A DNA stretch of 32,751 nucleotides from Euprymna scolopes (taxonomy: Eukaryota > Mollusca > Cephalopoda > Sepiida > Sepiolidae). Made by a program: the position numbers and the translations under genes. Of the stretch, positions 1 to 9,410 are shown piece by piece. Every line of letters begins with the position of its first letter. Positions within the stretch are counted from its first letter, which is position 1. The DNA lies in NCBI GenBank assembly GCA_024364805.1, contig CM044493.1:49982935-50015685 (forward strand), written 5' to 3'. The notes beneath the pieces were generated by a model. It was not told where the DNA came from. It saw only the letters and a list, made by a program, of their open reading frames with translations, and did not search any database.

Positions 1-299
1 TATATATATATTAGATGGAAGTCGTACCATTTTGATATGCGCTCCAACAAACAGTGTAAAACGCAAACATAAATCACACACCTCGAATACTTTAGAAATG
101 ATCTCCCAATTTATTCCAATAGAGAACTAAAACAAATTAAAAGACCATCCGCCAATTTCTATGCACTTAAAGCAGTCTCACACCAAAAATTTAACCTTCA
201 CTTAAAAGAGTTTGAAAAACTTATGTTGAACCTTGTTAAGAAGATTAAGTTAAAAAACCGAAGCACTCGATTAACGCCACCACAAGATAAATAAAAAAA

Positions 300-1310
300 T
301 CACACAGAAAATTAAGAAAAACCGAAACCTGTTTGTACCTGCAGATAAAACAAAAAAAAACACTATGAGATTAACTAACCCACCTATAACAAGAGTGTGT
401 ATTAAGAATTGAATGAATCTTTAAAACTGTTCAGAAAAATGAATTAGACATGTTAAATATAGATGCAAGGAATATACTCAAACAAATAAACCTCCATAAT
501 TTCACCGAAATTTTTACCCCGGGAACCCCAAGATTTACATTGAAGGACCATAAACAACACTTTCAAGATAACCCCTCGTTAAGATTAATCTGCCCCTCAA
601 GCTCTGATTTAGGGCAAGTTAGTAAGATAAAAGAGAAAGTAAACCTCCCCCATTTGGCAATACCCCCAAACTGCCCTCAAATAGTTCCTTCAGCTCAAAG
701 ATAAAAAAGAGTCAACTTTATATCTTTCGATGTATGTAATTATTACCAATCTATTTCTCCAATACTTCTTAATAAAGCCCTGATTTTCGCTAAAAATAAT
801 TCCAATATAACAGATTTAGAAAGGAAGCTTATCCTCCTGGCTAGGCGTTCTCTGATTGACTTTGATGGAAATTACTGGACCAACTCTGCACAAGTTACCA
901 ATTTGTTTGTTCTTTACTTGTTAAGGGAGCTTAGCTTAGAATTCCTACAGGGAGGTCTAAATAGAGATGATGCCCTCTTCATCACAAAAGACAGGCCCAG
1001 ACAATACAATAACACTGTAAAGAAATTACATGAGTTCTTTAGAAACTATGGCCTTTCAGTTGAAGTTGATCCTAATAAGAATATATCTAACTTCTTAGAC
1101 ATCTACTTAAATCTACATTCGGAAACTTACCCCTCTTACCATAAGCACCATTTTAGCCTTTTCTATGTGCATAAGCAATCAAATCATCACAGATCTATTA
1201 TCAATTCTATAGTACCATCCGTCTGGAATAGAATATCAAGCCTATCAGCCGACAAGAAAGCATTTAGCCAAGTAGCAACTTTTTATAATAATGTCTTATG
1301 CAACTCATGA
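300..1310 (+). pseudogene. Penelope-type reverse transcriptase remnant
   Basis: This is the RT part of the element, which would copy element RNA at nicked DNA ends. The block at 450-704 has the FTLKDHK motif and the RLICPSSSDLGQVSK signature, typically RLINPaKselGkiSK in the family. 710-900 carries FDVCNYYQSIS, which fits RT motif A with its catalytic Asp. 903-1310 carries NRDDAL, which replaces the usual YRDDGL of motif C, and then the NISNFLDIYLNL and VHKQSNHHRSII blocks. The stretch between motif A and motif C is shorter than in family members: the MGSxDGAExCEL block expected before the GLYLL segment is not found. Frames change between blocks, so the copy is inactive. Confidence 0.88.
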
Positions 1311-1479
1311 TACACGGATAAGATAGAATACATAGGAAACAAGCTAGAAACTAAGAGGAATAAATCCATAATCATGCATAGCATGACCCAAAAGAAAAAT
1401 GATAGCCCTATCCGTAATTCCTCGAACAAGCATAACCCTAATCCAGAGCACACAAATTCTAAGACTAAATCCAGTAACA

Positions 1480-2430
1480 ATCAAAACAAAAAGAATAGAA
1501 ATAAATTCGGTCGACAAAAATCCATATGGTTCAACTCACCATACAGCTACAACGTAAACACTAACATACCAAGGGAATACTTTAAAATAATAGAACATTC
1601 CTTTAAAAACCCCATAGATACAGTGCCATATTAAATAAAAACTTAATAAAAATCTCTTACTCCACTATGCCTAACCTAGCACAAACGATAATTACATTAA
1701 ATAACTCTAAAATAAGAAAAGGTCAGGCCCCTATTCCGCAGATACCACCCACACAAAATTGTAATAGCCTAAACAAACAATATTACCCCTTAAGAAATAA
1801 TTGCATGCACAAGGACGTTATATACTCATGTACAATCACCGGACTTCCAACTACAATAGCAAATATAAGTGATAGAACACCCAACAATCGCATTCAAAAT
1901 ATATTAACTACAGAACCAACAAGACTAGATAGCTCCAATGACTCCCACTATGCTACTCTCATAAATGAGACACAAAGTAACACACAATTTACACATGAAC
2001 CCCCTCCTGATAACGAATCGAACCCAATTATCTCTTCCTCCTCTAAAAGTTTATCCCATACCAATAGTAGAAACTCCAACAGTTGAAGCACTTTTAATGC
2101 AAATGTAAAACCCCACACGTATATCAGCGCAACGGCAAATCTAATTAAACTGAGAATCTCCAACCATGTAAGCTCCTTTAAAAATGAAAATCCAAATAGC
2201 AATACAGGCACATCCCTAACAACTCTGATTAAAAACCTCCAACGTAGGAATATTCCGTACTCGCTAAAATGGGATATACTGAAAAAATCCAATTCATACA
2301 CCCTAAATCCAAAATCTGCAACTTTTGCAGTTCAGAAGCTGTTCCAATAATAACATACTCTAAATTCACAATAAATGCCAAAAAATGAGGTTATTTCTTT
2401 ATGCAAGCACAGGAAAACATTAAAGTATAG
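1480..2430 (+). pseudogene. Penelope linker and GIY-YIG endonuclease remnant
   Basis: Downstream of the RT, the block around 1500-1620 carries IWFNSPYSYNVNTNIPREY, a signature found just before the endonuclease in Penelope-like elements. ISYSTMPNLAQTI follows at about 1647-1690, then a Cys-bearing linker (NCNSLNKQYYPLRNNC) at 1760-1806 and VIYSCTIT near 1819-1842. The next family motif, YIGLT (here YISAT), appears only at about 2120, followed by NHVSSF, LKWDIL and a terminal CKHRKT stretch ending near 2429. GIY-YIG domains nick the target for priming. The gap between VIYSC and YISAT is filled by an Asn/Ser/Thr-rich stretch. The reading frame is not continuous. Confidence 0.82.
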
Positions 2431-2499
2431 CTAACTCAAAATCACTTAAGACACCATACCTGAACTAGCTATGGCAATATGGCCTTATATGTATCACAT

Positions 2500-2880
2500 G
2501 AGTTTACATATGTATGAGTGTGTATGTAGCATGCATGCGTAGGTGGATGATGTATGTGTACACGCATCTCTGTATCTGTGTTAATGTATACGTATGTGTA
2601 TATGTGTACTTATGTATGTAGTAGTTTGTGTATGCATATGTCTGTACATATCTGTGTATATATATATATGAAATTGCTTCCATTAATTTCATTTCCTTAT
2701 GTATGTGTGTGCACATTTGTGTGTACTCATATAGTATGCGTTCTGTGTGTGTATATATATTTGTATGTACTGGAGTATGTAGGCATGTGTATTTACATGT
2801 ACATATATATGTATATATATATGTATGTATATGTGTATGTACGTGTATGTATATGAACATGGACAATTCAGGTAGTTACA
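2500..2880. repeat. Cryptic TATG/TGTA simple sequence
   Basis: About 380 bases are built almost only from TATG, TGTA, TGTG and TATA steps with frequent interruptions. Open frames exist on both strands, but they encode only alternating Tyr/Ile/Val/Cys or Thr/His strings dictated by the repeat. I treat them as non-coding. This is an old, degraded microsatellite block next to the Penelope-like element. Confidence 0.85.
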
Positions 2881-3483
2881 CACATTTGCCGTAATTTAGT
2901 ACGCTCTAGCTATCTGCGTCTCCCCGGACCATCTGTATTCGCAGACAAATAGTGATTACTCTCCCTCTCTAGAAGAGAATTATTAAACCCGATCAATTGT
3001 TGATACACGTATATGTTTAATTGGGGTGAAGGCTCCTTGTAATCGTATATGTATATACATCGATATGCGTACATATAAGTACACTTAAGAACGCGCGCAT
3101 GTTGGCGCGTTCGGATGTATTTGTAGTGTCCGATGTATGTGCATTTATTCACATGTGTGCCGGCGTGTATATTTTGTGTTTTGTGATGTGTATATATGTA
3201 ATTGTGTATACATGTGCATGAGTATATGAATACGTGTGGATAAGTGTATATGTGTGTGTGCATGATATAGATGGATGCATATGTGTATGTGAATTCTCTC
3301 TCTCTCTATATATATATATATTGTTTACAGAAAGTTGTTAGTTGAGACGGATCATTGGTACCGTCGGTTTCAAGCCCGATAATAACGCCCGTTTAAGGTA
3401 TCCTTATTAAGCTCTCTTCAGCCAATATTCGTCTCTCCTAAGCGCAGATAAAATGATATAGACACTCACACACACATATATAC

Positions 3484-3484
<1 letters not shown>
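2881..3484. other. Unassigned intergenic DNA with short hairpin
   Basis: No coding region is supported. The stretch holds TATG-rich patches, a perfect 8-bp inverted repeat GAACGCGC/GCGCGTTC at 3089-3096 and 3105-3112, a CT/TA tract at 3296-3320, and about 130 bases of normal-complexity DNA at 3325-3455 that I do not recognise. Confidence 0.5.

Positions 3485-3578
<94 letters not shown>
3485..3578. repeat. (TA)n microsatellite
   Basis: Nearly pure TA dinucleotide for about 94 bases, bounded by TACG on both sides. Confidence 0.97.
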
Positions 3579-3579
<1 letters not shown>

Positions 3580-4488
3580 GTATACACTCAAACCCAATTC
3601 CAACTCAACGAATAGCAAACCTCCAAACAGAAATATATACGTTTTAAATACATTGAATTAAACCAGGTCACACTACCATAACAAGCGCAATGAACAAACT
3701 GTATCTCAGTAAATCAAGTTACTTTTAACTATACTCCTATAAATCAAAACACCCAATCTTTAACTCAATTAAATAAGTAATCCTTCAAGCATTTTAAAAC
3801 TTTAGGTCATGACTCGTCTCCATTTCCACCTTACCTACTCACCCATCTACACAGCAAAAATAGCACATCCACCCCATTTCATACACACTCCCATAAAAAA
3901 TACAAGAATGTCCTATTTAACCCTAAAATTAAGAGGTCAATAGATTTTACCGAATACTTACATACAATTTCCACCCCTCCGAAGAAATTCTATGAAGCAC
4001 ATGCATCCTCGCCTAAATCAACCCTCCCCCTTCTCTCCTTACCCTCTCTACCACACCCCGATCCTCCTCGTTCCCTAATTTAAAAGCTTCCCTCACCCCT
4101 TCTAAATAAGAAAGCTGACCGGTAGTTCCCAAAGTATCAATCTCATATTAGAAAGTATTCGTGCAACACATCGCTTCTAAAAATCATCTCTCGTAATATT
4201 TTGCTATTTAAACCATTGCTTTTCGAGTTCCATTGCACCATAGTCATGTATATATAATTCCATCATCCACGGGTATACATGCAATCGATTTATATATCCA
4301 TCCAATATCTGTTATTTTTGTTATATGGGATTACTGCCTTCTCCCCTCGACAAATATTCTGTCTACTTGGAAATAAAATCCCGGAGGACATTATACTCCT
4401 TCTGATAATGGACTGCCCAGGTTGTATGAAATTCCCTTTTCCAATAATTATTTTCATATAACTATCATTCACCACCCAAAAACTATTT
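3579..4488. other. G-poor unassigned DNA left of copia element
   Basis: About 900 bases of A/C/T-rich DNA in which G is rare on the + strand, a bias shared with the Penelope-like element at 60-2430. No convincing ORF or known motif was found. It could be an untranslated part of another Penelope-like copy, but nothing in it proves that. The last five bases before the copia LTR (4489-4493, TCAAT) are its target duplication. Confidence 0.4.
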
Positions 4489-4493
4489 TCAAT
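4489..4493. repeat. Target-site duplication (TCAAT), left
   Basis: TCAAT directly precedes the TGTTAAG start of the left LTR and matches 9826-9830 exactly. The 5-bp size agrees with copia integrases. Confidence 0.8.
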
Positions 4494-4521
4494 TGTTAAG
4501 TTTTGAGGCATTGTGTTGAAC

Positions 4522-4625
4522 AAAGATGGTTGCGTAGTTCAGATCAGTAACCAATATGGCGGTGTAGTTCAGATCAGTAACCAAGATGGCGGCGTAGTTC
4601 AGATCAGTAACCAAGATGGCGGCCC
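4522..4625. repeat. 30-bp tandem units with YY1-like sites
   Basis: Three 30-bp units built on AAGATGGCGGCGTAGTTC and AGATCAGTAACC repeat in tandem. Two contain CCAAGATGGCGGC (4581-4593 and 4611-4623), which matches the known YY1 consensus CAAGATGGCGGC, and a diverged form lies at 4551-4563. The open frame over the units (a 10-residue repeat) is a by-product of the 30-bp period and not a protein gene. Confidence 0.85.
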
Positions 4626-4784
4626 AGAATTAAATGCGGTCCGTGATGTAGTAAACGGCGAACTGATTGAATCCAACATTCTACAATTTTTATAATAATT
4701 TTGAAACGTTTTCATTGGTTGTTTTAGCACAGTCCTTGGTTATAAAAATGATTGGCGAATTCATTCGTCTCATACCCCCATTAG

Positions 4785-5515
4785 AACTCTGATGGGGAAG
4801 GTCTCCTAGCGGCTTCGGCTGCAGGGAGACAGGGTAGTACCAGTCAAGGATTCGTCACTTGACACTCAGCCCAACAGGTGAGGGGCCGGGAACCGGCCCA
4901 GCACCTGTTGGACTGAGGTACACCGCCTGGGTAATACCTAGGAGGTCCACCCTCCCAGGCCTTGCCACCGGGCTTTCCGGTGGAGCAAGTTTATTGGTTT
5001 CACTTGAGAAAAGGAAAGAAAGATAAATAAATAAAAAAATAAATAAATGAACAATGAAAAATAAACCAATAAATTTTGTTTTTGTTTTTTTTTGTTTTTT
5101 GTTTTTTTTTTTTTGTTTTTTTTTTCTTCTTCTGGTTTGTGGGGAATTTGTCTTTATTCGCATTGGTCAGAAAGAATTATTAATATATTGGTATAATGTG
5201 TGCAAAAAGAAGCCATTTTTTATACATATAAAAATAAACACTTTTCAAATATATATAAACATACAAATAGAATACTTTTCGAATTCAAATAAACATATGC
5301 ACAAAAATTCATTAATATATATTTTTGTTTTGTTTTAACAAATGTTTTCCAAAAAAATGAGATACAAAAATTACTATTTGACAAATAGGAAGTTTACAAA
5401 TAGGGTTTTAACAAGTGTTTTGTTTTTTGTAACAAAAACTGGAAATATTATGTTAGGTATTAGTTGATTAATTTGGTTAGTAAGGTGGAAATGGTTGCAG
5501 TTTAACGTCGTGCCC
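4785..5515. mobile_element. Insertion in copia LTR with GC-rich hairpin cassette
   Basis: This DNA is present in the low LTR and missing from the high LTR. Its first 205 bases are GC-rich and consist of successive hairpins (listed separately). An A-rich stretch with AAAT steps follows (about 5008-5075), then a T/G-rich tract (5078-5135), then AT-rich DNA of no known type. Structured RNA followed by an A-rich tail suggests a retroposed small RNA or SINE-like unit. The right edge is uncertain, and no clear target duplication was found. More than one insertion may be present. Confidence 0.5.
4801..4989 (+). ncRNA. Chain of five predicted hairpins
   Basis: Read on the + strand: (1) GTCTCC/GGAGAC around GCGGC-TTCG-GCTGC at 4801-4830, a UUCG tetraloop; (2) GTCAAG/CTTGAC at 4843-4863; (3) a long arm at 4865-4917 with 15 of 16 outer pairs, an AG/AG internal loop and GGGCCGG-GAA-CCGGCCC at the tip; (4) GCCTGGG/CCCAGGC at 4925-4960 or the alternative CCTAGGAGG/CCTCCCAGG; (5) CTTG-CCACCGG-GCTTT-CCGGTGG-AG-CAAG at 4961-4989. 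Such density strongly suggests selection for RNA structure at some time. I do not recognise the family. An RNA product is inferred, not shown. Confidence 0.5.
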
Positions 5516-5528
5516 GGGACAATTTACA

Positions 5529-5544
5529 ATTTTTTTTCTTTTAG
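5529..5544 (-). promoter_or_regulatory. Polypurine tract of copia element
   Basis: On the minus strand this reads CTAAAAGAAAAAAAAT directly before the LTR start TGTAAATT. It lies about 60 bases after the RNase H region, where plus-strand priming would start. Confidence 0.6.
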
Positions 5545-5589
5545 TGTGATTTTGACTGTTCATGCTTCTCCTTTTGAGTTTCTGAAAAG

Positions 5590-5960
5590 AGATTTATTCA
5601 TAATTAGATTCCAAAAAGTTCGGTTATAAAATGTCTTAATTGTATTCTTTTTATGTGGGCTATATGATTCTCAGACGTCACATAAATAAGAGTAATAGAT
5701 GTTTTCCTTATTTCACCCCTTATAAAATGATATCTGATATCAATATTCTTTGACGTTTGATGAATCATAGAATTATTTACTAATAAGGTACTGCTCTGAT
5801 TATCAGACTGAATTACTATAGGTTGTTTACTTAGATCTGGTTTAAAAATAGATTTTAGAAGGGTGTTCAGAAAAAGTGCCCCCTGCGCGGAATGAGTAAG
5901 AGCCACATATTCTGCTTCACAAGTAAAAAGGGTAACAATTTGCTGCTTTTTAGTTTTCCA
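5590..5960 (-). pseudogene. Copia RNase H region (fossil)
   Basis: The minus-strand product resembles the copia RNase H end, with an SDNQS block and an IDIRYHFIR block. It is the last part of pol before the purine tract. Broken. Confidence 0.88.
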
Positions 5961-6099
5961 AGAGATAATAGGTATTTGACAGTCTAAAACAATATTCCAC
6001 TATACTCTTTCTATCCTCAGAGTTAGCACAATCTGAATCCGAAAAGCCTTCTAAATTTAGAGGATATGTAGATTTTTTAAATCTTAAAGATTGTTCCTT

Positions 6100-7090
6100 G
6101 TTTTTTTTAGGTAACGAAGGATTTGTTTTGCACGATTAAGGTCTTTTTTATTATCGGTTTCGATAAGTTTTGAGATAGCTTTGTTACAGTGTAACATATG
6201 TCAGGCCTGGTTGCGTTCATCAAGTAGATGAGGCTCCCTACCATTTCCCTGTATATTCGGTTATCTATGAATTTTGTTTCAGTCCCTATATTTTTATTTA
6301 TGTCTATTTCGACGGGAGTTGAACGCGGCTTAATATCTTGCATTCGGAACTTGAGCAGATTTTTTCAATGTATCGTGATTGGTTCATAGTTATAGTTTCA
6401 TTTTCACAGGTAAATTTTATACCGAGGAACCATGACAGTCGTCCAAGATCGGCCATTAAAAGTGTTTTTTACTTAATTAATTTTTAACATTTTTAAAGTG
6501 TTGTCACAGTTTCAGGCGAGTAATATATCGTCAACCCAAAAACCAAAATCAACAATTTATTACCTACATTTTTAGTCTACATGCACGTGTCTACAGGACA
6601 CTGTTTGAATTCCTGTTCTATTAAATAATTATGGAGTGTAAAATTCCAATTGTGTGCACTTTGTTTTAGTCCACATAACGATTTATTTAATTTCCACACC
6701 CAATTTTTATTTTTCATTTTAAATCCCTCTGGAGGGTAAATGAAGAGTTCACAGTCAACCAGAGCATTAAAATAAGCATTTTTACATCCATTTGATGTAT
6801 TTTTAAATTGTATTTAGTGGCAAGTTGTAATAAATTTCTAATTGTCGTTAAATTTGTCGTTGGTGAAAATGTTGCGAAATATTCCACTCCAGAAATTTGT
6901 GAGAAACATTTTGCCACAAATCTTGCTTTAAAAGTTTCACTGCCAGAAGCTGTGATGTTTTTGAAAAAAAAAAACAAGCGTGAAGAAATTATATTTTTAT
7001 CTGTTGGCTTTGCCACTATTTCGTATGTATTATTTTCAGATAAAGGTTTTAATTCGGATACCATAGCTTGTTCCCATTATTGGTGATGTT
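6100..7090 (-). pseudogene. Copia reverse transcriptase region (fossil)
   Basis: The minus strand carries the copia RT order: an N-terminal ARFVAK-like block and a KIHQMDVK-like block at about 6800-6960, a VDDILL active-site block near 6510-6540, and the C-terminal GSLIYLMNATRPDI-like block near 6180-6250. It is part of the fossil pol region and is broken. Confidence 0.88.
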
Positions 7091-7099
7091 CTGAATTAA

Positions 7100-8400
7100 T
7101 CGCCTCATTATAACTTTCCGGTGTGCTGTGCAACGAATAACAGTAATCCACGGCGTAATCTTGTATCTTTTCAATTTGTAAGAAGTCTGGCCTTTTTCGC
7201 TCCCTTATTGGGTATCGACATGTCTGGTTACTATTTTCGTCAGAAGTACTTAAATTGTCGTCGTTATTAATATTTTCATTGTGATCGATTAAGATGCTAG
7301 GTAATATTTCACGTTTTTAATCCATCGCCATTTTTTAAATTTAATGTGTCATTGAATTTTACACATCTTACACTTTTCATGGCATTTTGAGCTGCGAATA
7401 GATTAAGTATGCCGGGCTATTTTAATCGTGACCTAGGAAAGTACCTTTTTCGCTTTTAGTATTTAGTTTACTGGTGTTTTCTATGAATGCAAAACAATCT
7501 GAACCAAATAGATGCATTCTGTTCATTTTAGGTTTTACACCGCAAAACGCTTCATACGGCGTTTATCCTAGCCTCTTATTGAACGATCTATTTCTGATAT
7601 ATGCTGCTGCCATTAAAGCGTATGTCCGTAACCTATGCGCTAATTTCGATTCGATAAGTAGGCATCTTGTCATTTCAAAAAGGATTCGCAATGCCCTTTC
7701 AGCAGTGCCATTTTGGAAGGGGGAATACGGCGCCGATTTCTCGTGTTTAATATGGTGGTTAATTAATAGAAGTTCAAAGTCTTTACTAGTAAATTCTGTC
7801 CCATTGTCTTAGCGAATACATTTTGCTGAACCGTATGAGGCAAGATCAGCTAAATATTTCTTAGTGGCGTGGATAGTGTCGGGTTTGGTTTTTTAGAAAA
7901 TAAACCATAATTAAACCGGAAAAATCATCAATATAATTTCAAACGTACCTTAGATTGTTTCTCCCCATCGGGCTGATCGGAGCTGCTAAGTCACAATGCA
8001 CAAGTGAGAGAATTTTCGTAGCTTTTTTGTTTGACGTTCGGTTTATATCTTTTGTTTTTTTTTTTCTTGTGCACAGACATCACAATTTGGGAGATCGTCT
8101 GAAGGTATTATTGTCATACTTTTGACTACTATTGGTAATTTTTAATATCATCTGTATTGCAGTGTCCTAGAATTTTATGCCAGGTTTCCAGGTCGTGACA
8201 GGCAATTTTTGAGGGAATCATATTTTTAAATAATATAGTTGGCCATTTTCTTTAATGTCAAATACAGTTCCATTGGGGTATATCAATTTTGATGCATTTT
8301 GGCCAAATTGTATATTCGCGCCTTGTTTAAGTGCAGCCTGCACGGAAAATATGTCTTGCTTAAATGTAGGTATGAGCAGAGCACTTTTTTTAGAATAGTT
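7100..8400 (-). pseudogene. Copia integrase region (fossil)
   Basis: On the minus strand, 7480-7830 encodes a copia-like integrase core with TEFTSKDF, PYSPFQNGTAER and TPYEAF-like blocks. A zinc-binding pre-integrase region is expected at about 7950-8350. The integrase inserts element DNA and makes the 5-bp target duplications seen here. The open + strand frame at 7474-7812 is a shadow of this region. Broken. Confidence 0.85.
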
Positions 8401-8519
8401 ACAGATTTCGCCTTTATTATTTTTAGGGATATTTTAGCATCGCCTCTTTTCAAGACTATATCATTTATTTGACTAACGTCGGCAAGTTCGACAAAATGAC
8501 TTTGAGGATTAAAGTTTGA

Positions 8520-9395
8520 ATAAAAATTAATAAAATCATATTCCTTGGTGATAACGTGCGCTGTAGCACCACAGTCTACAAGGAGATTTTTACCGTTTGT
8601 GGTATTGTCAAAGTTACATGTGAATAGAAATGTATGTTCTTCCTCAAAGTGCTCAACGTTTTTTACGGAGACCATTTTAGAGCGTTTATATCGACATTGG
8701 ACACTTTTTTGGTTGGATCGTCCACAATTATAGCAGATAATTTTATTCATTTTCTTGGGGAAATTACTTTTGGAGAATACGTTGCTGTGAGGTGCGTAAT
8801 TTGGTGGTGTCTGCTTTCGAGAAGCATTTTTAAACTTCATAAAATTGCTGAAGATATTATTGTCCACGAACATACGATTAGTCTCTTCGTAACTTCGCAA
8901 TGCCACTTTCAATTCGCTGAAATTTATTGGTTTGTCTTTCTGAGTTGTAAATGGTTTAAAATCGGCTGGAAGTCCCTTGTGGGTCATTGATATCAACAAG
9001 CTATCGCTTATTATCTCACCTGAGAGTTTTAAGGCATTGACAGTTGTTTCTGCCCTTTTAACGTAGTCGGTAATCGTTTCATCCTCGTTACGTTGGGTCT
9101 GTATATAGGGATATTATTTTCGGTTTCCCTTTTGATAAATAATATTCTCTTAATATGTTCAATGCTTTCCTTTCATCGTCCAATGCGTCTCTTATAATCA
9201 GAGAATACTTCTAGCGTCTAAACATTGAATCAGTTCTGCAAAAACAGTCGTGTTCTTTTCGAGAAATTCGGGGTCATTTGGATTCTCTGTTGTAGATTGT
9301 ATGACTTTGTGTAGTTTTCGAATCCTTAGATATCCCAGAAATTTTACCTGCCACAATTCGAATTTATATTCCAATCCGTCAAAGAAAAGACACGG
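8520..9395 (-). pseudogene. Copia gag and protease region (fossil)
   Basis: The minus strand starts just after the primer site with a UBN2-type gag block (FFDGLEYKFELWQVKFLGYL, about 9310-9385). It continues with a CCHC-type zinc-knuckle region near 8700-8750 and an aspartic protease block of the LLVDCGATAHV type near 8550-8585. Gag would form the particle, and the protease would process the polyprotein. Broken in several places. Confidence 0.85.
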
Positions 9396-9410
9396 GCTGG
9401 GCCAATAACC
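9395..9410 (-). promoter_or_regulatory. Primer-binding site, half initiator-Met tRNA
   Basis: Immediately inside the LTR the minus strand reads GGTTATTGGCCCAGCC. Drosophila copia uses GGTTATGGGCCCAG, the complement of the initiator-Met tRNA anticodon region, and this site matches it with one difference. It supports copia-type half-tRNA priming. Confidence 0.8.

Larger units (their letters stand above)
60..2430 (+). mobile_element. Penelope-like element (RT + GIY-YIG endonuclease), decayed
   Basis: This is one Penelope-like retroelement read left to right, with its reading frame broken in several places. In order I can follow: an N-terminal stretch near 300-450 with a VPADKT-like motif; an RT block with ITLKDHK-type and FDVxxYYxSIS motifs; an RDD catalytic motif; the conserved SIWFNSPYSxNVxTNI block after the RT; the ISYSTMPNLAQTI block; the Cys-containing linker; and a GIY-YIG-like end with an NHVSSF motif. 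This order is diagnostic of Penelope-like elements and is not seen in LINEs or LTR elements. The ends are not defined: the window opens in a TA tract, and no terminal repeat is visible. It is a relic with no intact ORF. Confidence 0.9.
4494..5528 (-). repeat. Copia LTR, low-coordinate copy, interrupted
   Basis: 4494-4784 aligns with 9512-9804 of the other LTR, including the 30-bp tandem units and the stretch around CTCATACCCCCATTAG. After 4784 the alignment stops. A short GGGACAATTTACA stretch ending at 5528 resembles the end of the other LTR and lies right beside the purine tract. I therefore read 4785 to about 5515 as DNA gained by this LTR, or less likely lost from the other one. Confidence 0.75.

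Noticed and set aside
2504-2894. Open frames on both strands over the TATG/TGTA block
   Set aside because: Their residues are fixed by the simple repeat (Tyr/Ile/Val/Thr strings). No start context or domain.
4370-4450. Hammerhead-ribozyme-like string (CTGATAA ... GAAA), and a similar one near 9897-9925
   Set aside because: Penelope-like elements can carry hammerheads, but stem II does not pair and CTGATGA is imperfect at the first site. Not enough to call.
4513-4695. Open frame with a 10-residue VQISNQDGGV-type repeat
   Set aside because: A 30-bp tandem repeat in an LTR gives this automatically. The other LTR does not keep the frame.
7474-7812. 112-codon + strand frame
   Set aside because: It is the antisense shadow of the copia integrase region.
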